A DNA stretch of 64,000 bases. Source: Gammaproteobacteria bacterium. GTDB taxonomy: Bacteria > Pseudomonadota > Gammaproteobacteria > Pseudomonadales > Pseudomonadaceae. Made by a program: the position numbers and the translations under genes. Location of the stretch: the NCBI GenBank assembly GCA_012728415.1, contig JAAYFD010000014.1, forward strand, positions 1 through 64,000. The letters run 5' to 3'. Positions 8,636 through 19,146 of this stretch are shown in pieces. Below the pieces are notes generated by a model. That model ran no database searches. It was not told the DNA's origin and saw only the letters and a program-made list of their open reading frames with translations. Every line of letters starts with the position of its first letter. The stretch's first letter is position 1.

Positions 8636-8722
8636 TAAAAATCCTTTCTTGCATTTTATGCACAGCGTTGTTGTGCGTCAATGGTTAGGCTATGTAGCTG
8701 ATACCAGTTCCAGTGACTGCTA

Positions 8723-8941
8723 TCAGTTGGAGCAATTTTGCATTTTTGCTTGCGCTTCTGCGCGTAGTTCGTCGGCGCTGATGTGGGTGATTTTTCCGTC
8801 ACGGCTGATAACGATGCCGGTGTTGGTCTGGATTGCGGTTTCACGGGCCAGCTCGGCGGCGCGGAGTAGGGCATTGTAAGAATCCAATACCATCGGGTCT
8901 TTGATTTTGGAAATATCTACTGGGTCATTCATGGTTTTCAC
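8723..8941 (-). CDS. 72-residue protein coupled to Mrr
   Basis: Unrecognised small soluble protein, no signal or membrane segment. It has a helix-rich first half (DPMVLDSYNALLRAAELARE) and a short strand-like second half (GIVISRDGKITHISADELR). The ATG at 8941 overlaps the mrr stop by 4 bases, so it is almost certainly translated with mrr and not a chance frame. The shape (alpha-helical region plus a VxxRDGKI strand) resembles small antitoxin-like proteins, but that is an impression, not an assignment. Eighty-seven bases separate it from higB. It may regulate Mrr or be a separate passenger. Confidence 0.65.
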   Translation of the reverse strand: MKTMNDPVDISKIKDPMVLDSYNALLRAAELARETAIQTNTGIVISRDGKITHISADELRAEAQAKMQNCSN

Positions 8942-9864
8942 ACATCAAAATAATCCATATCAATCGCGGGCAGTTTCAGGATGCGGGAGCTGACTCCGAC
9001 TTCAGTATCCATCATCAACTCGACCAGTTTTGCGCCGTCAACCAGGACGATGCCTTCGACTGAGCGGGCAAATTCTGTGGCTTGGCTGGTAAAGCCGGAG
9101 GTGGTGATAAATACGCCGCGTTTGGCTTTTTGCCCGGCCAGTGCGCCGTAAAAAGCTTGCAATTCGGGACGGCCAACGGTGCCTTGCCAGCGTTTGGCCT
9201 GTACATACACTTTTTCCAGCCCCAGCTTGTCGAGCGAGATCACGCCGTCAATTCCGCCATCGCCACTGCCGCCAACCCGTTGTAAATCATGGCGGCTGAT
9301 GCCGTAACCCAGTCCGTGCAGCACGTCGAGAACGATGACTTCAAAACGGTTGGGGGAAACCCGTAGCAGGTTTTCCAGCAGTTCGTCGGCGGTGGCTTTG
9401 CGCAGTTCGGCCAGCGCTTGTTCTAGGCGGTCATCCGGGCTTTGGGTTGAGTCCTGTATGTTTTCTGACGGGGCTGGCTGTGGCCCGTTGTTCGCATTGC
9501 GGCTGGACAGCACCACATTGATATTGCTGGTTACGATCCGTGTGATTTCGTCCGTTGGGAGTTGCTGCGGATAGCGTTTGATCAGATCAAGCCCTGCCGG
9601 CGTCAACTGCCAGTGGCCACGTTGCGGACTGTCTGATAGTCCGGCGCGCTTGAGCCGATCATGTGCCCAGCCAGCACGGTTTTTGTAGGTTGCCTGCCGC
9701 CCGCTGTTCAAAGTTTCTTGTCGTTGTTCAGCGGTCAGTTGCAGGTAATCGGCTGCGGCATCATGCGCGTCTGCCGCCCGCATGCCGTCAGGCTTTTGCG
9801 CCAAAATCCGTAGCAGCGGTTCAACAAAGAGATCATAGGTGGGGATCGGGCGGGTCATTGTCAA
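8938..9864 (-). CDS. mrr: Mrr-type restriction endonuclease
   Basis: 308 residues. The N-terminal winged-helix domain (about 8-100; PTYDLFVEPLLRIL, AGWAHDRLKRAGL, GHWQLTPAGLDLI) is the Mrr_N DNA-recognition part. A variable linker precedes the PD-(D/E)XK catalytic domain (about 170-300) with GLGYGISRHDLQRVGG, GDGGIDGVI and the catalytic VQAKRW (Asp206, Gln222-x-Lys224), then GVFITTSGFTSQA. Mrr enzymes cut DNA carrying foreign methylation. The ATG overlaps the stop of the upstream MmeI-like gene by 4 bases, so methyltransferase and Mrr nuclease are co-translated. An Mrr that cut the partner's own methylated sites would be toxic, so specificities presumably differ, or Mrr is the partner's restriction subunit. 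Confidence 0.93.
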   Translation of the reverse strand: MTMTRPIPTYDLFVEPLLRILAQKPDGMRAADAHDAAADYLQLTAEQRQETLNSGRQATYKNRAGWAHDRLKRAGLSDSPQRGHWQLTPAGLDLIKRYPQQLPTDEITRIVTSNINVVLSSRNANNGPQPAPSENIQDSTQSPDDRLEQALAELRKATADELLENLLRVSPNRFEVIVLDVLHGLGYGISRHDLQRVGGSGDGGIDGVISLDKLGLEKVYVQAKRWQGTVGRPELQAFYGALAGQKAKRGVFITTSGFTSQATEFARSVEGIVLVDGAKLVELMMDTEVGVSSRILKLPAIDMDYFDV

Positions 9865-12800
9865 TTACCTCCTGCCAGGCTGTAGAGGCTGTCATCTTTT
9901 TGGGTGACGATGCCCAGCTCTTGCAGGGCGTCGAGGACGGACTGGACGGCATCCTGGCGTTTGCCGCGGAATTGGCTGGCGAGCTGTTCGGCGGTTTGCG
10001 GGCCGGTTTGCAGGGTGTTGCGTACGGCGCTGATTTGTTCGCGCATGGTTTTGGGCCAGGTGGATTTGCCGCTGGTGGCGGTTGCGGCAGGCGCGGTTTG
10101 GCTGCTGGTGTCGAGTTCGGCTTGTGTGCTGGTGGTTTGCTCCTGGTTCTGGCCGTAATTGGGGTCTTGGTATTCGGGGCGTAGCCAGCGGATGTTGCCC
10201 TGGGCTTCTTCGGCGGCGCGCTGGGCGTTGAGTTCGACCAGACGCTTGAGCAGTTCTTCTTCGGCGGCGGCCTGGGCTTCGGGTTTGTCGGGCAGCGGGG
10301 TGGTGGCTCCGGGCAGGCCGACCAGTTGTTCGGCCAGATCGTTCCAGCCGTAGGCGTCGAACACGGCGCGGTCGAGGTCGTCGTGCAACTCGCGCAGGAC
10401 GGAAACCAGTCCCTGTTCGTGGATGGTTTTTTCTTTGGCGGTTAGCGGTTCTTCGGCGCGCAATTTTTCCAGCACGTTGTACATGCCGGTTAATGTCAGG
10501 TCGGGGTGTTGTTCCTGCTGGCGTTTGCGGTGGGCGTCGAGACGTTCGGCCAGCTCGCGGATGGTTGTCTTTTGGGTTTCGCTGGCTTCGGGGAAGGGGA
10601 AGGTTTCGAAGCAATCGGTGTGGTTATAAGTGGGGTCATTGCCTATGCCTAAAGAAGCTCCTGAAGAAATCGCCCAGTAGCAATGAATTCTAGAGCCGAG
10701 GCAACCGAGCTTTAAAGCACTATCTAATGCGACTACAACGATTTTGCTTTCTGAAATATAAGAGGAGTCCAAAAACTGGAACACTCTATGTTTTGCTGTT
10801 CTGGTTGTTGCGATGTAACGATCTATGTTACTCACTGCATCTCTTAAGGCTTGTCCTGACCTTCTGAATAGCCACCACTTGCTAGCTGTCCGACTCTCCC
10901 TATTAAGGGCTCTTGAATCTTTTACTCGATCCAAAATAATTTGATACAAATTCGGATATTTTGCTCTGGCATCTGTATCACTAAAGCCATGCAGATCTAT
11001 AACGTAGAACTTAACAGTGCCATTTACTAGCTGGCTTCCGTTTAGGTATGGCTTCAGTACTTTTGTGTTTTCTTGGTCGTTAGTAATTATTGCTATTGCT
11101 TGCTCTTTTTCAATCAGAAAGCCTTGGTTTCCGAGTTCAAATCCTTTTATTGCTATTCCTTGATTTGATTGTAGTTGTTTGGCAGCAGTAACATTGGCGC
11201 CTGTTTTCAAGTCAGCAAACAGAATGCCGCGTTGCTCGCCCAACCGCACATCAATCTCATCCTGCACATTCTTGGATGCAGTTTCTTCCCGTACTTGCAG
11301 CAGGCGGCCTGTATCCACCGAGGTGCTGCCAACGGTCATGGCAATACGCACCGCTGCACCGTCCGCTGCATCAACCCAGGGGTGATCAGGGATGGCAAAG
11401 GCCAGCGACAGCGGGTTTTTCTTGGCTTCCAGCTGTGCCTGCACCACTCGGCGGTTGAAGGTTTGCTTGATGGAGTTGGTGGTAATAAAACCAAACTGTT
11501 GGGCGCTGCCAGCACGCACGGCTTCGGCGGCGATATGCCACCAGTACATGACAAAATCGGCAGACTCGGGGATTTCTTTCCAGGTGGAGCGCACGGCATC
11601 GACATAACCGTCGCCGAGGGCGCGGCGCATGGTGGAGGCACCAATAAACGGCGGGTTGCCGACAATATAATCCGCCTGCGGCCATTCGGCTTTGCGCGGA
11701 TTAATGTAGCGGTATTGCTCGATTTGTGCGGATTCGTCGGGCACGGGCTCGCCGGTGACGGGGCTGGTTTTGTAGGTGATGCCGTCCCAGCGGGTCAGCG
11801 GGCGGCCTTCATCGTCACAGAGCAGCTCTTGTGCATCGTAGTCGAGCAGGGCGTCGCGGTTTTCGATGTTTTTAAAGTCGCGCAGCACGGGTTCGGGCGG
11901 GTTGATTTTGCCGTGGGTGCGGTAGTGCCATTGCAGGTAGCCGATCCAGAGCACCATTTCGGCAATGCGGGCGGCGCGGGGGTTGATTTCCAGCCCGAGG
12001 AACTGGTGCGGGTCAACGGTTATGCCTTGTAGTTCTAATAAGCCCTGGGTTTCGCCCAAGTCGCCCAGCAAATTAAGCACTTCGCCTTCCAGACGTTTCA
12101 TGTGCTCCAGGGTGACGTAGAGGAAGTTGCCGCTGCCGCAGGCGGGGTCGAGGATGCGCAGTTCGCACAGGTGCTGGTGGAAGTTGCGCACTTCGGCGAC
12201 GGCCTGTTTGGGTTTGTTCTGGTTTTGGTAGGCCAGCGCGGCGGTTTGTACGTCTTGCCATTCTTTGCGCAGCGGTTCGATGACGGTGGGCAGCACCAGC
12301 CGTTCGACATAGGCGCGGGGTGTGTAGTGGGCACCCAGTTTGTGGCGTTCACGCGGGTCGAGCGCGCGTTCCAGCAAGGTACCGAAAATGGCCGGTTCTA
12401 CATAGGTCCAGTCGGCAGCAGCGGCTTTAAGCAATAATTCGATCTGGTCGCGGTTAAGCGGCAGCGCCTGCGGGCTGGCGAACAGGCCGCCGTTAAAGCG
12501 CAGGACGCTGCTTTCCAGAATGGGTGAAAAGCCGCCCTGGTTCATGCTGTGCCACAGGTTTTCCAGCATGGGGGCGAAGTTGTCGGGGTTGCTTTGCAGA
12601 CGCTTGAGCAGGTCGGCAAAGCTGTGGGCGGGCAGCAGGCCGACGTCTTCGGCAAACATGGTGAACAGGGCGCGCATCATGAAGTCGGCGACGTGCTGGG
12701 CGGGGTGGCCGTCGGCTTCGAGGGATTTGGCCAGTTTGGCCAGCTGGTCGGCAATTTCGCGGGTGACGCGGGCGGACTCGCGGCTGGGGTCGAGCGCCAG

Positions 12801-13349
12801 CGGGTTGAGCCAGACCTGGCGCAGGCGCTGCTGGATCTCGGGCCGGGTCAGCTGTTGCAGGCTGATGCGGTGGCTGCGCGCATCGGGAAACGGCGTGTAG
12901 GTTGCGCCAGAGCGGGAAAATTCGGCGTATAACTCGATGCTGCGGCCTACGTCGGTGACGACGATAAAGGGCGGTCGGCCTTCGTCGCTGGGCAGGGCGC
13001 GGACGTATTGGTCGGCCTGATTGTGGGCGCGGAGCATGGCGCGGTCCCAGCCGCCGGTTTCCATGTTGAGGCCGCTTTGTTTGGCTTCGAGCACAAAACA
13101 GCCGCGTTTGTAGAGGTCGATAAAGCCGTTGCTGGTGCTGCCGTCGGGCTTGTTGATGATGACGCGGCGCTCAAACACATAGGCGTTGTCGCGGGTGTCG
13201 TCGCTAGCGGGGTCGGCCTTGGGCAACTCCAGCAGTTCGCACAGCTCCATCAAAAATAGCTGGTAGTTGGCGCGTTCGCTGCCGCCGCCTTCTTGCCAGC
13301 GGGTGATGAAATTGTCGGTGGCTTCCGGGTTTGGCTTCCAAGTTTCCAT
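9861..13349 (-). CDS. MmeI-like (type IIL) restriction-methylation enzyme
   Basis: 1162 residues from ATG at 13349 (a frame extension to 13406 exists). Near the N-terminus, FIDLYKRGCFVLEAK holds D78-x9-E88-A-K90, the same spacing as the nuclease motif of MmeI. A helical spacer follows, then an adenine N6-methyltransferase domain with the SAM motif DPACGSGNF (about 400) and catalytic NPPF (about 563). The central-distal region should be the target-recognition domain. After it come a low-complexity Q/T/S/A linker and a winged-helix-like end (about 1095-1162: EQISAVRNTLQTGPQTAEQL). MmeI itself is 919 residues, so this is extended. First gene of an overlapping operon with mrr. Expected to methylate one strand of its site and cut at a fixed distance; recognition sequence unknown. 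Confidence 0.88.
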   Translation of the reverse strand: METWKPNPEATDNFITRWQEGGGSERANYQLFLMELCELLELPKADPASDDTRDNAYVFERRVIINKPDGSTSNGFIDLYKRGCFVLEAKQSGLNMETGGWDRAMLRAHNQADQYVRALPSDEGRPPFIVVTDVGRSIELYAEFSRSGATYTPFPDARSHRISLQQLTRPEIQQRLRQVWLNPLALDPSRESARVTREIADQLAKLAKSLEADGHPAQHVADFMMRALFTMFAEDVGLLPAHSFADLLKRLQSNPDNFAPMLENLWHSMNQGGFSPILESSVLRFNGGLFASPQALPLNRDQIELLLKAAAADWTYVEPAIFGTLLERALDPRERHKLGAHYTPRAYVERLVLPTVIEPLRKEWQDVQTAALAYQNQNKPKQAVAEVRNFHQHLCELRILDPACGSGNFLYVTLEHMKRLEGEVLNLLGDLGETQGLLELQGITVDPHQFLGLEINPRAARIAEMVLWIGYLQWHYRTHGKINPPEPVLRDFKNIENRDALLDYDAQELLCDDEGRPLTRWDGITYKTSPVTGEPVPDESAQIEQYRYINPRKAEWPQADYIVGNPPFIGASTMRRALGDGYVDAVRSTWKEIPESADFVMYWWHIAAEAVRAGSAQQFGFITTNSIKQTFNRRVVQAQLEAKKNPLSLAFAIPDHPWVDAADGAAVRIAMTVGSTSVDTGRLLQVREETASKNVQDEIDVRLGEQRGILFADLKTGANVTAAKQLQSNQGIAIKGFELGNQGFLIEKEQAIAIITNDQENTKVLKPYLNGSQLVNGTVKFYVIDLHGFSDTDARAKYPNLYQIILDRVKDSRALNRESRTASKWWLFRRSGQALRDAVSNIDRYIATTRTAKHRVFQFLDSSYISESKIVVVALDSALKLGCLGSRIHCYWAISSGASLGIGNDPTYNHTDCFETFPFPEASETQKTTIRELAERLDAHRKRQQEQHPDLTLTGMYNVLEKLRAEEPLTAKEKTIHEQGLVSVLRELHDDLDRAVFDAYGWNDLAEQLVGLPGATTPLPDKPEAQAAAEEELLKRLVELNAQRAAEEAQGNIRWLRPEYQDPNYGQNQEQTTSTQAELDTSSQTAPAATATSGKSTWPKTMREQISAVRNTLQTGPQTAEQLASQFRGKRQDAVQSVLDALQELGIVTQKDDSLYSLAGGN

Positions 13350-13616
13350 GGGTTGTGTCCTGGACCTGCGTGTAAGTAAAGATGGCGAGTATGCCATGTT
13401 TGCCACATAGGGTTAAGGAAGAGGTAAATGGTTGAACAGAGTGGCTTTTATTTAACTTGATTGGGCCGTTCGATGTTTTTTCGGATTTTCATGTGGCTGT
13501 TAGTGAGGAACTGCATTGTGGTTAATTGAGCAGCTTCCTCACAAAAGGATGATGGCAGCCACGCATCCGGCTATTGCACAATGCTTGCTCCCATGTTGCA
13601 GAACTCGGAGAAAGTC

Positions 13617-14198
13617 ATGTCAAACAAAAAACTGCTCCTGCTCGCAGGAGACTTTACAGAAGACTACGAAACCATGGTGCCGTTTCAGGCCCTGACGATG
13701 TTGGGCTATGAGGTGCATACGGTTTGTCCTGATAAAAAAGCCGGCGATACGGTAAAAACAGCCATCCATGATTTTGAAGGTGATCAGACCTACACTGAAA
13801 AACCGGGCCATAACTTTGCCCTTAATTATGATTTTGACCGGGTCAATGTGGACGATTATGTAGGGCTGGTCATTCCGGGTGGTCGCGCGCCGGAGTATTT
13901 GCGGTTGAATCCCAGGGTTGTTGAAATTGTGCAGCAGTTTAATACGGCGAATAAGCCGATTGCTTCCGTGTGTCACGGTGCACAGTTACTGGCTGCAGCA
14001 GGTGTGCTGCAAGGGCGCGAATGCAGTGCATATCCTGCTTGTGGACCTGATGTAAAGCTGGCGGGTGGAACCTATATGGATATTCCGGTGGATCAGGCGC
14101 ATACACAAGGCAATCTGGTCACAGCACCAGCCTGGCCTGCGCATCCGGCGTGGCTGGCGGCTTTTGTTAAACTGCTGGGTGCGAAAATTACACTTTGA
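13617..14198 (+). CDS. DJ-1/PfpI family protein
   Basis: 193 residues, cytosolic. Class I glutamine-amidotransferase-like fold with the nucleophile elbow [10 protein letters not shown] (Cys near 120) and the [12 protein letters not shown] segment characteristic of PfpI/YhbO-type proteins; the Glu of the triad would be Glu17 or nearby in DFTEDYE. Related proteins act as proteases, chaperones or glyoxalase/deglycase-like stress enzymes. ATG at 13617 is preferred over 13581 because GGAGAAAG lies just upstream and the conserved start is [12 protein letters not shown]. Monocistronic. Confidence 0.88.
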   Translation: MSNKKLLLLAGDFTEDYETMVPFQALTMLGYEVHTVCPDKKAGDTVKTAIHDFEGDQTYTEKPGHNFALNYDFDRVNVDDYVGLVIPGGRAPEYLRLNPRVVEIVQQFNTANKPIASVCHGAQLLAAAGVLQGRECSAYPACGPDVKLAGGTYMDIPVDQAHTQGNLVTAPAWPAHPAWLAAFVKLLGAKITL

Positions 14199-14610
14199 TG
14201 GTGAGTCGACTGGCCGCTGCTTTTGCGGGCATCGGTCAGTTGGCCGCTTGCCAGGGTTGAGCAGACCAAGTGTAAATACTCATCGTCTCAACAACGATGT
14301 TGTTATCGGATGTATCAAGAACTTGCTTGCTAGCGTTAAACTCGGCAAAACCCACCTCATCCAGGCGCTGGCCTAAACTCCCGAGCAGCAAGGCAATCAG
14401 TCACCAACAGGCTTGCACTCGCAGGAAAGCACCGCGACAGCATCCAGTCATCAACAATGGCGGGACAAACCCTCCCCCTGCACAAGGTTTATTAGGTCCG
14501 GACAGGACCAGAGTCAGGCATTAGCGGTTCGTGGCAGCTTGCTGACACGGACAAGCGTCAGTCTGGCGCAGTGTCCTGCCCTGACCAGACACCGTAATGC
14601 AAAATCGCAG
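14199..14610. other. Intergenic gap, possible minus-strand gene remnant
   Basis: 412 bases between the PfpI and GNAT genes. No gene with a start and ribosome-binding site is visible. On the minus strand 14400-14236 an open, startless frame of 54 codons ends in TGA and reads like protein (for example GQRLDEVGFAEFNASKQVLD, later ETMSIYTWSAQPWQ), so it may be the 3' end of a lost gene. The rest holds nothing I can name. Confidence 0.35.
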
Positions 14611-15225
14611 CTACGTCCGCTTTGGTTGGCTGCGTGTCATTAACCAGCACTGACTACCCAAGATGCTGACTGTTTTGATGATGCCAAACCCCAGTGACTG
14701 GTAAAAAGTGACATTTTCCGGCTTGTCGGTTTCCAGATAGAGCAAGTCATTGCCGCCATGTTGACAGGCAAGTTCCATGAGCTGACGACCAGCGCCTTTG
14801 CCTTGATGCTCGGGAACAACCGCCAAAGGCCCGAGATGCCAGTGCGGCGTGACTGGATCAAGTCTGGCCCAGCGGGACAACCAATAAAGAGTGCGGGCAG
14901 TGCCAAATAAACTGTTGGATTTCAGCAGGCCGGGCAATAAGCGGATGATTTCAGGTAAGGAGGGCTGACAGTGTCCGGGCGGCAGGATGCCGAGTACGCC
15001 TATCAGCAGGTCGCGTTCAAACGCACCATACAATTCACCTTTGTTGGCAAGGTAATTGATCAGGGTGGGGAAGAAACGCTGCAGCCTGCGTTGGCGCAGT
15101 TTGCTGTTATGGCCAAATACCCGTATATGAATCGGGTTGTCGCGCATAGCACGAGCGCAAATCTTGACAGCAGCTGGGTATTCGCTGGTGTGCAGGAGGC
15201 GAAGTGTGAATCTGTGTTTTTCCAT
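14611..15225 (-). CDS. GNAT-family N-acetyltransferase
   Basis: 204 residues. The acetyl-CoA-binding signature LGPLAVVPEHQGKGAGRQLM (about 130-149; Q/R-x-x-G-x-G/A) and the later LYLETDKPENVTFYQSLGF are typical of GNAT enzymes of the YncA/Ats1-like broad group. The acceptor is unknown. It starts 21 bases after the stop of the YcgN-like gene on the same strand, suggesting one transcript. Confidence 0.88.
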   Translation of the reverse strand: MEKHRFTLRLLHTSEYPAAVKICARAMRDNPIHIRVFGHNSKLRQRRLQRFFPTLINYLANKGELYGAFERDLLIGVLGILPPGHCQPSLPEIIRLLPGLLKSNSLFGTARTLYWLSRWARLDPVTPHWHLGPLAVVPEHQGKGAGRQLMELACQHGGNDLLYLETDKPENVTFYQSLGFGIIKTVSILGSQCWLMTRSQPKRT

Positions 15226-15246
15226 ATTCGCCTCCCGCGGGCGGCT

Positions 15247-15684
15247 TTAAATCGCTTTGACCTTGATGATGTGCTGATCGCGTTTGCGTCGTGGCACCTG
15301 ACTGGAAGGTACTGCGCTGCGACAAATGGTAATGCCTTTTTTACGCATGCGCTTGCGGTCGCCAGCCAGCAGAGGATGCCAGGCGGGCAGTTTTTCGCCA
15401 CGGTGGATGCGGCGATAGCTGCAGGACTCGGGCAGCCAGTTGTAACGGGGTACATTCTCAGGGGTCAGTTTGTGGCAGGAGGGCACGGTTTTCAGGCGGT
15501 TTTCATAGTCCGAGCAGCGGCTGTTTTCGATGTCGAGCAGTTCACAGGCGATGCTGTATACGGTGACCTGATTGCCTTCGGTTTCACGGACCAGGCAGCA
15601 CTGGCCGCAGCCGTCGCAGAGTGCTTCCCATTCTTTGGCGTTAAGCTCGCCGAGGGAGTAGTGCTCCCAGAATCTTTCGCGCAT
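15247..15684 (-). CDS. YcgN/UPF0260 cysteine-cluster protein
   Basis: 145 residues. Cysteine-cluster protein of the YcgN (UPF0260, zinc/iron-chelating) family with the CDGCGQCC motif at about 23-30, YSIACELLD, SCHKLTPENVP and YNWLPESCSYR. Probably binds a metal or iron-sulfur cluster; function unknown. It precedes the GNAT gene on the minus strand. Confidence 0.9.
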   Translation of the reverse strand: MRERFWEHYSLGELNAKEWEALCDGCGQCCLVRETEGNQVTVYSIACELLDIENSRCSDYENRLKTVPSCHKLTPENVPRYNWLPESCSYRRIHRGEKLPAWHPLLAGDRKRMRKKGITICRSAVPSSQVPRRKRDQHIIKVKAI

Positions 15685-15879
15685 GGTGTTGCAGGTTTCC
15701 TGTAGTCATAACGCCTGCCGCAGCAGGGTGTTGAAACGGTAATCTGCGCCATCTTACTTCATTTGCTGTGAAAAATAATAAACAGGCAGCTAACGGTGGT
15801 AAATGTCAGGTTTTTTGCGGGAGATTGTTTTGCCGTTTTGTGTCCGCCGGCAGGCCGGATACCCGCTGCCGCGGCTGGA

Positions 15880-16758
15880 TTAGCCCTCTGTTGCAGGCTG
15901 CTGTAGCGACTGGATAAAAGCCTGTGCGGCATTGGACAGGGTGCGCTCGGGATGCAGGATGTAGCCCAGTTCGCGGCCAAGCTGTACGCCAGGCAGGTGC
16001 AGCTCGCGCACTTCGTCATCCAGCATGGTGCGCGGCAGTACGCTCCAGGCCAGGCCGATGGAGACCAGCATTTTGATGGTTTCCAGATAGTTGGTGTGCA
16101 TGTGGATGTTCGGTGTGAGGCTGTTGGCGCTGAACAGGTTGAGCACGATTTTGCTGGTGAAGGTCTGGCTGCCGGGAAAAACAGCGGGCCAGTTGCACAG
16201 GTCGTGCAGGCTGACGCTGGCTTGCTGGCTGAGCGGATGGCCGGGAGCCACGACAAATACCAGCTCGTCCTGCCAGACATGCACGCTGCGGATCGGCTCC
16301 ATTTGCTGCGGCGACAGGGTAATCAGGGCCAGCTCGCAGCGTCCGTGCAGCACGTCCTGATAGGCCACTTCGGAGTCCAGAAAGCGGATGTCGAGCACTA
16401 CATCGGGGTAGTCGCGGGTGTAGCGGCGCAATATCGGTGGTAGCCGGCGCAGGCCGATATGGTGACTGGTGGCCAGACTGAGGCGGCCGCTGACGTTTTC
16501 ATTGAGGTTGTGCAGCGCCCGCCGGGTGTCTTCCAGTTCGTTGATGATGCGGTAGGCGCGTGGCAGCAGGGCTTCGCCGGCCTGGGTCAGGCGCACGTCG
16601 CGGCCCAGGCGGTCAAACAGGCGGGCGCCGAGCTGTTCTTCCAGTGCCAGCAGGCGCTTGCTGACGGCTGGCTGGGTGATGTGCAGCTTGTCACCGGCAA
16701 GCGAAAAACTGCCCAGTTCGGCAATGGCTATAAAGGTATTGAGGCTGGCCAGATCCAT
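15880..16758 (-). CDS. LysR-family regulator divergent from leuCD
   Basis: 292 residues. LysR helix-turn-helix at about 1-60 (SLNTFIAIAELGSFSLAGDKLHITQPAVSKRL) and a periplasmic-binding-like effector domain from about 90. Divergent from leuC across 299 bases, as in Pseudomonas, so it may control leuCD, but targets are not shown by the sequence. The C-terminal end is rich in Q/A and ends normally. Confidence 0.9.
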   Translation of the reverse strand: MDLASLNTFIAIAELGSFSLAGDKLHITQPAVSKRLLALEEQLGARLFDRLGRDVRLTQAGEALLPRAYRIINELEDTRRALHNLNENVSGRLSLATSHHIGLRRLPPILRRYTRDYPDVVLDIRFLDSEVAYQDVLHGRCELALITLSPQQMEPIRSVHVWQDELVFVVAPGHPLSQQASVSLHDLCNWPAVFPGSQTFTSKIVLNLFSANSLTPNIHMHTNYLETIKMLVSIGLAWSVLPRTMLDDEVRELHLPGVQLGRELGYILHPERTLSNAAQAFIQSLQQPATEG

Positions 16759-17057
16759 GCTGGTATTCCTTTGTGGAATGCAGTGGATAAAATTTTACCA
16801 TTGGAGTTATAGGTGTGTCATGAATATCATCTTACCCATAGAGTTGCCTGTGCTTTGTCTGAAGCATTTGATAGCGCATTTTTACTCTGTGCATGACTAC
16901 AACTTGAAGTGGCGTTGTGCACATGGTTGATGGCGGGGTAACAGGGTGGAGCAAAGCTTTGCGGCCATGGACGGCGGTCAGATGTACTTGCGGCGACTTT
17001 ACGGAATCCTGTTACCACGCTTACATAAAAAATCATAAAGCAAGTTGAGGATTCCTG
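16759..17057. promoter_or_regulatory. Divergent lysR/leuC control region
   Basis: 299 bases between two divergent starts and therefore expected to hold both promoters and the LysR operator. A possible sigma70 promoter for leuC is TTACGG at 16999-17004 and TACATA at 17022-17027 with 17-base spacing; the match is moderate. GAGGATT just before 17058 is the leuC ribosome-binding site. I do not see a leader peptide rich in leucine codons. Confidence 0.4.
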
Positions 17058-18490
<1,433 letters not shown>

Positions 18491-18491
<1 letters not shown>

Positions 18492-19141
18492 TGAAAGCCT
18501 TTACACAACATCAGGGTTTGGTGGCACCGCTCGATCGCGCCAACGTGGACACCGACCAGATCATCCCCAAGCAGTTTTTGAAGTCGATCAAGCGCACCGG
18601 TTTTGGTGAAAACCTGTTTGACGAGTGGCGCTATCTGGACGAAGGCCAGCCCGGCCAAGACAACAGCAAGCGCCCGATAAACACCGAGTTTGTACTCAAC
18701 CAGCCGCGTTATCAGGGTGCCAGCATTTTGCTGGCGCAGGAAAACTTTGGTTGTGGCTCCAGCCGTGAGCACGCGCCATGGGCGCTGGATGAGTACGGCT
18801 TTCGTGCCATCATCGCGCCGAGCTTTGCCGATATTTTCTACAACAACAGCTTCAAGAACGGCCTGTTGCCGATCATCCTGCCGCAGGCTGCGGTGGACGA
18901 GCTGATGCAGCTGACGGTGGACAACGAAGGCTATCAGCTGACGGTTGATCTGGCCGAGCAAAAAGTTATTCGCGGCGATGGCGTGAGCTACCAGTTTGAG
19001 GTCGATGCCTTCCGCAAGCACTGCCTGCTTAACGGTCTGGATGACATTGGCCTGACACTGCAGGACGAAGACGAGATCCGGGCTTTTGAAAGCGGCTACA
19101 AGCAGAAATACCCGTGGTTGTTTGGGGCATTGGCTGGGTGA
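18491..19141 (+). CDS. leuD: Isopropylmalate isomerase small subunit LeuD
   Basis: 216 residues, usual length. It contains the swivel-domain signature [15 protein letters not shown] and the [12 protein letters not shown] segment. Forms the isomerase with LeuC. Separated from leuB by 518 bases that contain a large nested inverted repeat, so leuB may be transcribed partly on its own. Confidence 0.97.
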
Positions 19142-19146
19142 TTTTT

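Noticed and set aside
11175-12032. 285-codon plus-strand frame within the MmeI-like gene
   Set aside because: Shadow of the methyltransferase domain; the other strand carries all motifs.
14340-14376. LGKTHLIQALA, resembling an IstB/DnaA P-loop
   Set aside because: Only 11 residues, no Walker A glycines or flanking similarity; the opposite strand reads better as a gene fragment.
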